Part shown: positions 21,826 to 35,788 of the stretch, piece after piece
Position numbering within the stretch: position 1 is the first letter of the stretch
Layout: each line of letters starts with the position of its first letter
NCBI GenBank assembly: GCA_007449985.2
Contig: VIIQ02000739.1
Span: forward strand, 310,001 to 374,000
DNA: 64,000 nucleotides
Direction of reading: 5' to 3'
Origin: Desmodesmus armatus
Taxonomy: Eukaryota; Chlorophyta; Chlorophyceae; Sphaeropleales; Scenedesmaceae
Position numbers and translations under genes: made by a program
The notes under the pieces: model-generated
What the model was told of the DNA's origin: nothing
Databases searched by the model: none
The model's input: only the letters and a program-made list of their open reading frames with translations

Positions 21826-24800
21826 ATACTGCTGTGCTCTGGAACACGCTGATGTGCATATGCTCGCAGGCCGTCAGCCACAGAGGCAGCAGTAGCCAGC
21901 GGCAGTGACAGCAGGGGGTGGGTCATGGGTCTACTGCTCTCTGGCTCCTCTGACGTGCATATGCTCGCAGGCCGTCAGCCACAGAGGCAGCAGTAGCCAG
22001 CGGCAGTGACAGCAGGGGGTGGGTCATGAGTCTACTGCACTCTGGCTCCTCTGACGTGCATATGCTCGCAGGCCGTCAGCCACAGAGGCAGCAGTAGCCA
22101 GCGGCAGTGACAGCAGGGGGTGGTCATGGATCTGCTGCACTCTGGCTCCTCTGACGTGCATATGCTCGCAGGCCGTCAGCCACAGAGGCAGCAGTAGCCA
22201 GCGGCAGTGACAGCAGGGGGTGGGTCATGGATCTACTGCTCTCTGGCTCCTCTGACGTGCACATGCTCGCAGGCCGTCAGCCACAGAGGCAGCAGTAGCC
22301 AGCGGCAGTGACAGCAGGGGGTGGGTCATGAGTCTACTGCACTCTGGCTCCTCTGACGTGCATATGCTCGCAGGCCGTCAGCCACAGAGGCAGCAGTAGC
22401 CAGCGGCAGTGACAGCAGGGGGTGGGTCATGGATCTACTGCTCTCTGGCTCCTCTGACGTGCATATGCTCGCAGGCCGTCAGCCACAGAGGCAGCAGTAG
22501 CCAGCGGCAGTGACAGCAGGTGGTGGGTCATGAGTCTACTGCACTCTGGCTCCTCTGACGTGCATATGCTCGCAGGCCGTCAGCCACAGAGGCAGCAGTA
22601 GCCAGCGGCAGTGACAGCAGGGGGTGGGTCATGAATCTACTGCTCTCTGGCTCCTCTGACGTGCATATGCTCGCAGGCCGTCAGCCACAGAGGCAGCAGT
22701 AGCCAGCGGCAGTGACAGCAGGGGGTGGGTCATGAATCTACTGCTCTCTGGCTCCTCTGACGTGCATATGCTCGCAGGCCGTCAGCCACAGAGGCAGCAG
22801 TAGCCAGCGGCAGCGGCAGCAGGGGGTGGGTCATGAGTCTACTGCTCTCTGGCTCCTCTGACGTGCATATGCTCGCAGGCCGTCAGCCACAGAGGCAGCA
22901 GTAGCCAGCGGCAGTGACAGCAGGGGGTGGGTCATGGATCTACTGCTCTCTGGCTCCTCTGACGTGCATATGCTCGCAGGCCGTCAGCCACAGAGGCAGC
23001 AGTAGCCAGCGGCAGTGACAGCAGGGGGTGGGTCATGGATCTGCTGCACTCTGGCTCCTCTGACGTGCATATGCTCGCAGGCCGTCAGCCACAGAGGCAG
23101 CAGTAGCCAGCGGCAGTGACAGCAGGGGGTGGGTCATGGATCTACTGCTCTCTGGCTCCTCTGACGTGCATATGCTCGCAGGCCGTCAGCCACAGAGGCA
23201 GCAGTAGCCAGCGGCAGTGACAGCAGGGGGTGGGTCATGGATCTACTGCTCTCTGGCTCCTCTGACGTGCACATGCTCGCAGGCCGTCAGCCACAGAGGC
23301 AGCAGTAGCCAGCGGCAGTGACAGCAGGGGGTGGGTCATGAGTCTACTGCACTCTGGCTCCTCTGACGTGCATATGCTCGCAGGCCGTCAGCCACAGAGG
23401 CAGCAGTAGCCAGCGGCAGTGACAGCAGGGGGTGGGTCATGAGTCTACTGCACTCTGGCTCCTCTGACGTGCATATGCTCGCAGGCCGTCAGCCACAGAG
23501 GCAGCAGTAGCCAGCGGCAGTGACAGCAGGGGGTGGGTCATGAATCTACTGCTCTCTGGCTCCTCTGACGTGCATATGCTCGCAGGCCGTCAGCCACAGA
23601 GGCAGCAGTAGCCAGCGGCAATGACAGCAGGGGGTGGGTCATGGATTTACTGCTCTCTGGCTCCTCTGACGTGCACATGCTCGCAGGCCGTCAGCCACAG
23701 AGGCAGCAGTAGCCAGCGGCAGTGACACCAGGGGGTGGGTCATGAGTCTACTGCACTCTGGCTCCTCTGACGTGCATATGCTCGCAGGCCGTCAGCCACA
23801 GAGGCAGCAGTAGCCAGCGGCAGTGACAGCAGGGGGTGGGTCATGGATCTACTGCTCTCTGGCTCCTCTGACGTGCATATGCTCGCAGGCCGTCAGCCAC
23901 AGAGGCAGCAGTAGCCAGCGGCAGTGACAGCAGGGGGTGGGTCATGAATCTACTGCTCTCTGGCTCCTCTGACGTGCATATGCTCGCAGGCCGTCAGCCA
24001 CAGAGGCAGCAGTAGCCAGCGGCAGTGACAGCAGGGGGTGGGTCATGGATCTGCTGCACTCTGGCTCCTCTGACGTGCATATGCTCGCAGGCCGTCAGCC
24101 ACAGAGGCAGCAGTAGCCAGCGGCAGTGACAGCAGGGGGTGGGTCATGAGTCTACTGCACTCTGGCTCCTCTGACGTGCATATGCTCGCAGGCCGTCAGC
24201 CACAGAGGCAGCAGTAGCCAGCGGCAGTGACAGCAGGGGGTGGGTCATGAATCTACTGCACTCTGGCTCCTCTGACGTGCATATGCTCGCAGGCCGTCAG
24301 CCACAGAGGCAGCAGTAGCCAGCGGCAGTGACAGCAGGGGGTGGGTCATGAGTCTACTGCACTCTGGCTCCTCTGACGTGCATATGCTCGCAGGCCGTCA
24401 GCCACAGAGGCAGCAGTAGCCAGCGGCAGTGACAGCAGGGGGTGGGTCATGAATCTACTGCTCTCTGGCTCCTCTGACGTGCATATGCTCGCAGGCCGTC
24501 AGCCACAGAGGCAGCAGTAGCCAGCGGCAGTGACAGCAGGGGGTGGGTCATGAATCTACTGCTCTCTGGCTCCTCTGACGTGCATATGCTCGCAGGCCGT
24601 CAGCCACAGAGGCAGCAGTAGCCAGCGGCAGCGGCAGCAGGGGGTGGGTCATGAATCTACTGCTCTCTGGCTCCTCTGACGTGCACATGCTCGCAGGCCG
24701 TCAGCCACAGAGGCAGCAGTAGCCAGCGGCAGTGACAGCAGGGGGTGGGTCATGAGTCTACTGCACTCTGGCTCCTCTGACGTGCATATGCTCGCAGGCC

Positions 24801-27800
24801 GTCAGCCACAGAGGCAGCAGTAGCCAGCGGCAGTGACAGCAGGGGGTGGGTCATGAGTCTACTGCTCTCTGGCTCCTCTGACGTGCATATGCTCGCAGGC
24901 CGTCAGCCACAGAGGCAGCAGTAGCCAGCGGCAGTGACAGCAGGGGGTGGGTCATGGATCTACTGCTCTCTGGCTCCTCTGACGTGCATATGCTCGCAGG
25001 CCGTCAGCCACAGAGGCAGCAGTAGCCAGCGGCAGTGACAGCAGGGGGTGGGTCATGGATCTACTGCTCTCTGGCTCCTCTGACGTGCATATGCTCGCAG
25101 GCCGTCAGCCACAGAGGCAGCAGTAGCCAGCGGCAGTGACAGCAGGGGGTGGGTCATGAGTCTACTGCTCTCTGGCTCCTCTGACGTGCATATGCTCGCA
25201 GGCCGTCAGCCACAGAGGCAGCAGTAGCCAGCGGCAGTGACAGCAGGGGGTGGGTCATGAGTCTACTGCTCTCTGGCTCCTCTGACGTGCATATGCTCGC
25301 AGGCCGTCAGCCACAGAGGCAGCAGTAGCCAGCGGCAGTGACAGCAGGGGGTGGGTCATGGATCTACTGCTCTCTGGCTCCTCTGACGTGCATATGCTCG
25401 CAGGCCGTCAGCCACAGAGGCAGCAGTAGCCAGCGGCAGTGACAGCAGGGGGTGGGTCATGAATCTACTGCTCTCTGGCTCCTCTGACGTGCATATGCTC
25501 GCAGGCCGTCAGCCACAGAGGCAGCAGTAGCCAGCGGCAGCGACAGCAGGGGGTGGGTCATGGATCTACTGCTCTCTGGCTCCTCTGACGTGCATATGCT
25601 CGCAGGCCGTCAGCCACAGAGGCAGCAGTAGCCAGCGGCAGTGACAGCAGGGGGTGGGTCATGAGTCTACTGCTCTCTGGCTCCTCTGACGTGCATATGC
25701 TCGCAGGCCGTCAGCCACAGAGGCAGCAGTAGCCAGCGGCAGTGACAGCAGGGGGTGGGTCATGAATCTACTGCTCTCTGGCTCCTCTGACGTGCATATG
25801 CTCGCAGGCCGTCAGCCACAGAGGCAGCAGTAGCCAGCGGCAGTGACAGCAGGGGGTGGGTCATGAATCTACTGCTCTCTGGCTCCTCTGACGTGCATAT
25901 GCTCGCAGGCCGTCAGCCACAGAGGCAGCAGTAGCCAGCGGCAGTGACAGCAGGGGGTGGGTCATGAATCTACTGCTCTCTGGCTCCTCTGACGTGCATA
26001 TGCTCGCAGGCCGTCAGCCACAAAGGCAGCAGTAGCCAGCGGCAGTGACAGCAGGGGGTGGGTCATGGATCTACTGCTCTCTGGCACCTCTGACGTGCAC
26101 ATGCTCGCAGGCCGTCAGCCACAGAGGCAGCAGTAGCCAGCGGCAGCGGCAGCAGGGGGTGGGTCATGGATCTACTGCTCTCTGGCACCTCTGACGTGCA
26201 TATGCTCGCAGGCCGTCAGCCACAGAGGCAGCAGTAGCCAGCGGCAGTGACAGCAGGGGGTGGGTCATGGATCTACTGCACTCTGGCTCCTCTGACGTGC
26301 ATATGCTCGCAGGCCGTCAGCCACAAAGGCAGCAGTAGCCAGCGGCAGTGACAGCAGGGGGTGGGTCATGGATCTACTGCTCTCTGGCACCTCTGACGTG
26401 CATATGCTCGCAGGCCGTCAGCCACAGAGGCAGCAGTAGCCAGCGGCAGTGACAGCAGGGGGTGGGTCATGAGTCTACTGCACTCTGGCTCCTCTGACGT
26501 GCATATGCTCGCAGGCCGTCAGCCACAGAGGCAGCAGTAGCCAGCGGCAGTGACAGCAGGGGGTGGGTCATGAATCTACTGCTCTCTGGCTCCTCTGACG
26601 TGCATATGCTCGCAGGCCGTCAGCCACAAAGGCAGCAGTAGCCAGCGGCAGTGACAGCAGGGGGTGGGTCATGGATCTACTGCTCTCTGGCACCTCTGAC
26701 GTGCACATGCTCGCAGGCCGTCAGCCACAGAGGCAGCAGTAGCCAGCGGCAGTGACAGCAGGGGGTGGGTCATGAATCTACTGCTCTCTGGCTCCTCTGA
26801 CGTGCATATGCTCGCAGGCCGTCAGCCACAAAGGCAGCAGTAGCCAGCGGCAGTGACAGCAGGGGGTGGGTCATGGATCTACTGCTCTCTGGCACCTCTG
26901 ACGTGCACATGCTCGCAGGCCGTCAGCCACAGAGGCAGCAGTAGCCAGCGGCAGCGGCAGCAGGGGGTGGGTCATGGATCTACTGCTCTCTGGCACCTCT
27001 GACGTGCATATGCTCGCAGGCCGTCAGCCACAGAGGCAGCAGTAGCCAGCGGCAGTGACAGCAGGGGGTGGGTCATGAGTCTACTGCACTCTGGCTCCTC
27101 TGACGTGCATATGCTCGCAGGCCGTCAGCCACAGAGGCAGCAGTAGCCAGCGGCAGTGACAGCAGGGGGTGGGTCATGAGTCTACTGCTCTCTGGCTCCT
27201 CTGACGTGCATATGCTCGCAGGCCGTCAGCCACAGAGGCAGCAGTAGCCAGCGGCAGTGACAGCAGGGGGTGGGTCATGGATCTACTGCTCTCTGGCTCC
27301 TCTGACGTGCATATGCTCGCAGGCCGTCAGCCACAGAGGCAGCAGTAGCCAGCGGCAGTGACAGCAGGGGGTGGGTCATGAATCTACTGCTCTCTGGCTC
27401 CTCTGACGTGCATATGCTCGCAGGCCGTCAGCCACAGAGGCAGCAGTAGCCAGCGGCAGTGACAGCAGGGGGTGGGTCATGGATCTACTGCTCTCTGGCT
27501 CCTCTGACGTGCATATGCTCGCAGGCCGTCAGCCACAGAGGCAGCAGTAGCCAGCGGCAGTGACAGCAGGGGGTGGGTCATGAGTCTACTGCTCTCTGGC
27601 TCCTCTGACGTGCATATGCTCGCAGGCCGTCAGCCACAGAGGCAGCAGTAGCCAGCGGCAGTGACAGCAGGGGGTGGGTCATGGATCTACTGCTCTCTGG
27701 CTCCTCTGACGTGCATATGCTCGCAGGCCGTCAGCCACAGAGGCAGCAGTAGCCAGCGGCAGTGACAGCAGGGGTGGGTCATGGATCTACTGCTCTCTGG

Positions 27801-30800
27801 CTCCTCTGACGTGCATATGCTCGCAGGCCGTCAGCCACAGAGGCAGCAGTAGCCAGCGGCAGTGACAGCAGGGGGTGGGTCATGAGTCTACTGCTCTCTG
27901 GCTCCTCTGACGTGCATATGCTCGCAGGCCGTCAGCCACAGAGGCAGCAGTAGCCAGCGGCAGTGACAGCAGGGGGTGGGTCATGAGTCTACTGCTCTCT
28001 GGCTCCTCTGACGTGCATATGCTCGCAGGCCGTCAGCCACAGAGGCAGCAGTAGCCAGCGGCAGTGACAGCAGGGGGTGGGTCATGGATCTACTGCTCTC
28101 TGGCTCCTCTGACGTGCATATGCTCGCAGGCCGTCAGCCACAGAGGCAGCAGTAGCCAGCGGCAGTGACAGCAGGGGGTGGGTCATGAATCTACTGCTCT
28201 CTGGCTCCTCTGACGTGCATATGCTCGCAGGCCGTCAGCCACAGAGGCAGCAGTAGCCAGCGGCAGTGACAGCAGGGGGTGGGTCATGAATCTACTGCTC
28301 TCTGGCTCCTCTGACGTGCATATGCTCGCAGGCCGTCAGCCACAGAGGCAGCAGTAGCCAGCGGCAGTGACAGCAGGGGGTGGGTCATGAGTCTACTGCT
28401 CTCTGGCTCCTCTGACGTGCATATGCTCGCAGGCCGTCAGCCACAGAGGCAGCAGTAGCCAGCGGCAGTGACAGCAGGGGGTGGGTCATGAATCTACTGC
28501 TCTCTGGCTCCTCTGACGTGCATATGCTCGCAGGCCGTCAGCCACAGAGGCAGCAGTAGCCAGCGGCAGTGACAGCAGGGGGTGGGTCATGAATCTACTG
28601 CTCTCTGGCTCCTCTGACGTGCATATGCTCGCAGGCCGTCAGCCACAGAGGCAGCAGTAGCCAGCGGCAGTGACAGCAGGGGGTGGGTCATGAATCTACT
28701 GCTCTCTGGCTCCTCTGACGTGCATATGCTCGCAGGCCGTCAGCCACAAAGGCAGCAGTAGCCAGCGGCAGTGACAGCAGGGGGTGGGTCATGGATCTAC
28801 TGCTCTCTGGCACCTCTGACGTGCACATGCTCGCAGGCCGTCAGCCACAGAGGCAGCAGTAGCCAGCGGCAGCGGCAGCAGGGGGTGGGTCATGGATCTA
28901 CTGCTCTCTGGCACCTCTGACGTGCATATGCTCGCAGGCCGTCAGCCACAGAGGCAGCAGTAGCCAGCGGCAGTGACAGCAGGGGGTGGGTCATGGATCT
29001 ACTGCTCTCTGGCTCCTCTGACGTGCATATGCTCGCAGGCCGTCAGCCACAGAGGCAGCAGTAGCCAGCGGCAGTGACAGCAGGGGGTGGGTCATGGATC
29101 TACTGCTCTCTGGCTCCTCTGACGTGCATATGCTCGCAGGCCGTCAGCCACAGAGGCAGCAGTAGCCAGCGGCAGTGACAGCAGGGGGTGGGTCATGAGT
29201 CTACTGCACTCTGGCTCCTCTGACGTGCATATGCTCGCAGGCCGTCAGCCACAGAGGCAGCAGTAGCCAGCGGCAGTGACAGCAGGGGGTGGGTCATGAA
29301 TCTACTGCTCTCTGGCTCCTCTGACGTGCATATGCTCGCAGGCCGTCAGCCACAAAGGCAGCAGTAGCCAGCGGCAGTGACAGCAGGGGGTGGGTCATGG
29401 ATCTACTGCTCTCTGGCACCTCTGACGTGCACATGCTCGCAGGCCGTCAGCCACAGAGGCAGCAGTAGCCAGCGGCAGTGACAGCAGGGGGTGGGTCATG
29501 AATCTACTGCTCTCTGGCTCCTCTGACGTGCATATGCTCGCAGGCCGTCAGCCACAAAGGCAGCAGTAGCCAGCGGCAGTGACAGCAGGGGGTGGGTCAT
29601 GGATCTACTGCTCTCTGGCACCTCTGACGTGCACATGCTCGCAGGCCGTCAGCCACAGAGGCAGCAGTAGCCAGCGGCAGCGGCAGCAGGGGTGGGTCAT
29701 GGATCTACTGCTCTCTGGCACCTCTGACGTGCATATGCTCGCAGGCCGTCAGCCACAGAGGCAGCAGTAGCCAGCGGCAGTGACAGCAGGGGGTGGGTCA
29801 TGAGTCTACTGCACTCTGGCTCCTCTGACGTGCATATGCTCGCAGGCCGTCAGCCACAGAGGCAGCAGTAGCCAGCGGCAGTGACAGCAGGGGGTGGGTC
29901 ATGAATCTACTGCACTCTGGCTCCTCTGACGTGCATATGCTCGCAGGCCGTCAGCCACAGAGGCAGCAGTAGCCAGCGGCAGTGACAGCAGGGGGTGGGT
30001 CATGAGTCTACTGCACTCTGGCTCCTCTGACGTGCATATGCTCGCAGGCCGTCAGCCACAGAGGCAGCAGTAGCCAGCGGCAGTGACAGCAGGGGGTGGG
30101 TCATGAATCTACTGCTCTCTGGCTCCTCTGACGTGCATATGCTCGCAGGCCGTCAGCCACAGAGGCAGCAGTAGCCAGCGGCAGTGACAGCAGGGGGTGG
30201 GTCATGAATCTACTGCTCTCTGGCTCCTCTGACGTGCATATGCTCGCAGGCCGTCAGCCACAGAGGCAGCAGTAGCCAGCGGCAGCGGCAGCAGGGGGTG
30301 GGTCATGAATCTACTGCTCTCTGGCTCCTCTGACGTGCACATGCTCGCAGGCCGTCAGCCACAGAGGCAGCAGTAGCCAGCGGCAGCGGCAGCAGGGGGT
30401 GGGTCATGAATCTACTGCTCTCTGGCTCCTCTGACGTGCATATGCTCGCAGGCCGTCAGCCACAGAGGCAGCAGTAGCCAGCGGCAGTGACAGCAGGGGG
30501 TGGGTCATGAATCTACTGCTCTCTGGCTCCTCTGACGTGCATATGCTCGCAGGCCGTCAGCCACAGAGGCAGCAGTAGCCAGCGGCAGTGACAGCAGGGG
30601 TGGGTCATGGATCTACTGCTCTCTGGCTCCTCTGACGTGCATATGCTCGCAGGCCGTCAGCCACAGAGGCAGCAGTAGCCAGCGGCAGTGACAGCAGGGG
30701 GTGGGTCATGGATCTACTGCTCTCTGGCTCCTCTGACGTGCATATGCTCGCAGGCCGTCAGCCACAGAGGCAGCAGTAGCCAGCGGCAGTGACAGCAGGG

Positions 30801-33800
30801 GGTGGGTCATGAGTCTACTGCTCTCTGGCTCCTCTGACGTGCATATGCTCGCAGGCCGTCAGCCACAGAGGCAGCAGTAGCCAGCGGCAGTGACAGCAGG
30901 GGGTGGGTCATGAGTCTACTGCTCTCTGGCTCCTCTGACGTGCATATGCTCGCAGGCCGTCAGCCACAGAGGCAGCAGCAGCCAGCGGCAGTGACAGCAG
31001 GGGGTGGGTCATGGATCTACTGCTCTCTGGCTCCTCTGACGTGCATATGCTCGCAGGCCGTCAGCCACAGAGGCAGCAGTAGCCAGCGGCAGTGACAGCA
31101 GGGGGTGGGTCATGAATCTACTGCTCTCTGGCTCCTCTGACGTGCATATGCTCGCAGGCCGTCAGCCACAGAGGCAGCAGTAGCCAGCGGCAGCGGCAGC
31201 AGGGGGTGGGTCATGGATCTACTGCTCTCTGGCTCCTCTGACGTGCATATGCTCGCAGGCCGTCAGCCACAGAGGCAGCAGTAGCCAGCGGCAGTGACAG
31301 CAGGGGTGGGTCATGAGTCTACTGCTCTCTGGCTCCTCTGACGTGCATATGCTCGCAGGCCGTCAGCCACAGAGGCAGCAGTAGCCAGCGGCAGTGACAG
31401 CAGGGGGTGGGTCATGAATCTACTGCTCTCTGGCTCCTCTGACGTGCATATGCTCGCAGGCCGTCAGCCACAGAGGCAGCAGTAGCCAGCGGCAGTGACA
31501 GCAGGGGGTGGGTCATGATCTACTGCTCTCTGGCTCCTCTGACGTGCATATGCTCGCAGGCCGTCAGCCACAGAGGCAGCAGTAGCCAGCGGCAGTGACA
31601 GCAGGGGGTGGGTCATGAATCTACTGCTCTCTGGCTCCTCTGACGTGCATATGCTCGCAGGCCGTCAGCCACAGAGGCAGCAGTAGCCAGCGGCAGCGGC
31701 AGCAGGGGGTGGGTCATGAATCTACTGCACTCTGGCTCCTCTGACGTGCATATGCTCGCAGGCCGTCAGCCACAAAGGCAGCAGTAGCCAGCGGCAGTGA
31801 CAGCAGGGGGTGGGTCATGGATCTACTGCTCTCTGGCACCTCTGACGTGCACATGCTCGCAGGCCGTCAGCCACAGAGGCAGCAGTAGCCAGCGGCAGCG
31901 GCAGCAGGGGGTGGGTCATGGATCTACTGCTCTCTGGCACCTCTGACGTGCATATGCTCGCAGGCCGTCAGCCACAGAGGCAGCAGTAGCCAGCGGCAGT
32001 GACAGCAGGGGGTGGGTCATGGATCTACTGCACTCTGGCTCCTCTGACGTGCATATGCTCGCAGGCCGTCAGCCACAAAGGCAGCAGTAGCCAGCGGCAG
32101 TGACAGCAGGGGTGGGTCATGGATCTACTGCTCTCTGGCACCTCTGACGTGCATATGCTCGCAGGCCGTCAGCCACAGAGGCAGCAGTAGCCAGCGGCAG
32201 TGACAGCAGGGGGTGGGTCATGAGTCTACTGCACTCTGGCTCCTCTGACGTGCATATGCTCGCAGGCCGTCAGCCACAGAGGCAGCAGTAGCCAGCGGCA
32301 GTGACAGCAGGGGTGGGTCATGAATCTACTGCTCTCTGGCTCCTCTGACGTGCATATGCTCGCAGGCCGTCAGCCACAGAGGCAGCAGTAGCCAGCGGCA
32401 GTGACAGCAGGGGGTGGGTCATGGATCTACTGCTCTCTGGCTCCTCTGACGTGCATATGCTCGCAGGCCGTCAGCCACAGAGGCAGCAGTAGCCAGCGGC
32501 AGTGACAGCAGGGGTGGGTCATGAGTCTACTGCTCTCTGGCTCCTCTGACGTGCATATGCTCGCAGGCCGTCAGCCACAGAGGCAGCAGTAGCCAGCGGC
32601 AGTGACAGCAGGGGGTGGGTCATGAGTCTACTGCACTCTGGCTCCTCTGACGTGCATATGCTCGCAGGCCGTCAGCCACAGAGGCAGCAGTAGCCAGCGG
32701 CAATGACAGCAGGGGGTGGGTCATGAGTCTACTGCACTCTGGCTCCTCTGACGTGCATATGCTCGCAGGCCGTCAGCCACAGAGGCAGCAGTAGCCAGCG
32801 GCAGTGACAGCAGGGGGTGGGTCATGAGTCTACTGCACTCTGGCTCCTCTGACGTGCATATGCTCGCAGGCCGTCAGCCACAGAGGCAGCAGTAGCCAGC
32901 GGCAGTGACAGCAGGGGGTGGGTCATGAGTCTACTGCTCTCTGGCTCCTCTGACGTGCATATGCTCGCAGGCCGTCAGCCACAGAGGCAGCAGTAGCCAG
33001 CGGCAGTGACAGCAGGGGGTGGGTCATGAATCTACTGCTCTCTGGCTCCTCTGACGTGCATATGCTCGCAGGCCGTCAGCCACAGAGGCAGCAGTAGCCA
33101 GCGGCAGTGACAGCAGGGGGTGGGTCATGAATCTACTGCTCTCTGGCTCCTCTGACGTGCATATGCTCGCAGGCCGTCAGCCACAGAGGCAGCAGTAGCC
33201 AGCGGCAGTGACAGCAGGGGGTGGGTCATGAATCTACTGCTCTCTGGCTCCTCTGACGTGCATATGCTCGCAGGCCGTCAGCCACAAAGGCAGCAGTAGC
33301 CAGCGGCAGTGACAGCAGGGGGTGGGTCATGGATCTACTGCTCTCTGGCACCTCTGACGTGCACATGCTCGCAGGCCGTCAGCCACAGAGGCAGCAGTAG
33401 CCAGCGGCAGCGGCAGCAGGGGGGGTCATGAGTCTACTGCTCTCTGGCTCCTCTGACGTGCATATGCTCGCAGGCCGTCAGCCACAGAGGCAGCAGTAGT
33501 CAGCGGCAGCGGCAGCAGGGGGTGGGTCATGAATCTACTGCTCTCTGGCTCCTCTGACGTGCATATGCTCGCAGGCCGTCAGCCACAGAGGCAGCAGTAG
33601 CCAGCGGCAGCGGCAGCAGGGGGTGGGTCATGAATCTACTGCTCTCTGGCTCCTCTGACGTGCATATGCTCGCAGGCCGTCAGCCACAGAGGCAGCAGTA
33701 GCCAGCGGCAATGACAGCAGGGGGTGGGTCATGAATCTACTGCTCTCTGGCTCCTCTGACGTGCATATGCTCGCAGGCTGTCAGCCACAGAGGCAGCAGT

Positions 33801-33905
33801 AGCCAGCGGCAGTGACAGCAGGGGGTGGGTCATGAATCTACTGCTCTCTGGCTCCTCTGACGTGCATATGCTCGCAGGCCGTCAGCCGCAGGGGCAGCAG
33901 TAGTC
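21826..33905 (+). repeat. 101-bp satellite array, about 120 units
   Basis: A tandem array with a 101-base unit holds the fixed block TGACGTGCATATGCTCGCAG. It then runs through GCCGTCAGCCACAGAGGCAG, AGTAGCCAGCGGCAGTGACA, GGGGGTGGGTCATG and TCTACTGCTCTCTGGCTCCTC. The first canonical TGACGTGCAT is at 21951 and the last at about 33857. Allowing for roughly a dozen single-base deletions in the G-run, this equals 118 intervals, so 119-120 units. Copies differ at a handful of sites only: ATGG/ATGAG/ATGAA, CTCTCTGG/CACTCTGG, GGCTCC/GGCACC, GCATATGC/GCACATGC, CACAGAGG/CACAAAGG and CAGTGAC/CAGCGGC. Since 101 is not a multiple of 3 and most units hold in-frame stops, it is not coding. Each unit contains the 8-base palindrome GCATATGC. 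Confidence 0.97.
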
Positions 33906-34160
33906 AGAGGCAGCGGCAGAAGTGGTCAAGGGTGATGGTGATGACAGTTAAAAATCAGACTATGTTGTTGCCCTAACCGTCGGCGGAACACAGAGCAGTC
34001 AGCAACAACACAAGTGGATGGGTAGGTCGGTGAGTGTCAGTAACACTGTTCGTGTCAGCTTGAGAGCCCGGCGTGGGGCCATGGTGTCTTGGTGCACACT
34101 CACCATGCACTGTGGTGGTACAGGTTCAGTCCCTGGCCATCTCGTTCCGTCAGCACAAGT
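33906..34160 (+). repeat. Tail of the satellite module (copy B)
   Basis: The last unit decays (CAGCCGCAGGGGCAGCAGTAG) into GGTGATGACAGTTAAAAATC, similar to GGTGATGACAGTTGAAAGTC at about 40273. It then runs into a block at 34040-34150 homologous to 20646-20770. It closes the module whose body begins near 21480. Confidence 0.65.
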
Positions 34161-35788
34161 TTCATGTGACAAGCCATGCATGCACTCATGTCCAGGCTGT
34201 ACCGGTCTAGCCGCCTCCCCTCAAGCCTGACACACACCAACACAGAAACAATTTCCAAACTTTGGGGGCCCCACTATGAAAATCGGAAAGCAGCATCAAA
34301 ATTCCAAAACCAAGGAACTGTGCCGCACATGCCAGGGGCAATGATGGAGGATCCTATCCCTGGCAGGGCTGCAGGTTGGCACTAAAACAGTCAAGCAAAA
34401 GCAAACCCGGGTGGCACCCGATAAAGGTGCACATGCGTGCAGGTGTGGGTACCAGGGGCAGTAGGGTCCAGCTGAGCCTGCTGGCACTACCCCTACACAG
34501 AGCATCAACCTACACCTGCACTATGTGGGCAACAACGGCAACAGCCCTGCATTTCTTGGATTACTGCAACCCTGCATGTGCAGTTGGTCAGCCGTGCAGG
34601 AGGCTGGGCTGCAGCTGCCTACCAGCTGCATGATGTGCACATGCATCTATTTGCGCAGGTAGGAAAGCATGGTTGGCTGACACAGCCAAATTCACTCAGA
34701 GTCTACCAGCTGCAAATGGCACAGCTGCAGCTGAGGCCGGTCCATGAGAGCATGATCGAGCTGCACTAGATCTGATGGGGGTATGCCACACCAGTGGTGC
34801 AGGTAACAGTCCCGGTGGACTGAACGGCTGCTGCTCCTTTCATGACGGGCATGCCATGGTTTGCAACCATGCCTGAGTGGCAGCACTCCTGCAGAAAATG
34901 TATCACATAATCGGCATGATGCTGCCGTGAACACTGCTGCAGCTGCTGCTGGTGCTGCTGCGAGACGCCGAAAGCAAAAGAATGCTAGTGGTTCACTAGG
35001 CATACGGTACGCCCTGCACAGCCTTGCAATTGGCCGCTGTGCATGATGTTGCAACCAAGGATGCATCAAGTTGTACTGGTTGCTGTGGCGGCAGCTGATC
35101 CTGCAGTCAGTCATAGGTCCCCCTGCCGCCCCTGGGGTTCTAAGGCCGTGAATGATCATCAGCACAGCGTTGTTACACACTGCAAGTGTGGCCCATATGG
35201 ATTGCGTTGGCTGTGAAGGCCTCAAATGTAAGCTGCCACGGGCCAGGATGAGGGAGTGATGGACTGCTGCAAGAGGCCCTCTGGAAGCGGCTTCAGCTTG
35301 CGCCAGCTGTGCATACATGTTACCCGAAAACTATGTAATCCGCACATGAAAGCATCAGCGCTGGTCACAGCAGCTTGAAACATGCATCCTGGTCCAGCTG
35401 GCTACAGCCGTGCATGCGCTTGATCAACCCTAGCCGCTGGCAGTTGTAGCCCAAGCTCAGGGTCAGCCCCCCATATACGCTACTAAATAAACCACCTATA
35501 CAGTGTCTTGGCATCGCCGACATCAAGTTCCATGGTCATGTTCATGGCTATACATACTGACATTCGAAAGGGCAACTGTCAACAGCCCACAGAAGGTTGT
35601 GCAAAGTCCTCTTGTCCACTTATTTCACGAGTGTTTTCATCTTGACGACGTTGGGGCAGGGATTTTGCACAAAACACGCAACCTGTCGCGCACTAGACAA
35701 CAGAATACCAGCACTGAGCAGCTAGACGGACGCGTCAAGGGGTCCTTTTCGTCCCTTACTCAATTACTGTCTATCAGCGTCCCCTGAG
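34161..35788. repeat. Upstream half of segmental duplication, copy 1; no gene seen
   Basis: Non-coding DNA here has diverged but collinear matches in 40340-41835. Examples are CTGCATGATGTGCACATGC (34627 and 40540), GGGGGTATGCCACACCAGTG (34777 and 40782) and CATGATGCTGCCGTGAA (34915 and 40915). It presumably includes the promoter of the AP2-like gene that follows. Confidence 0.55.

Noticed and set aside
29579..31095. Two short proteins (about 60 codons) within the satellite, at 29579-29770 and 30910-31095
   Set aside because: They exist only because single-base variants remove the usual stop in one unit. They translate satellite sequence in shifting frames.
21826..33905. CRISPR array
   Set aside because: The whole 101-base unit repeats without unique spacers, and the genome is eukaryotic.
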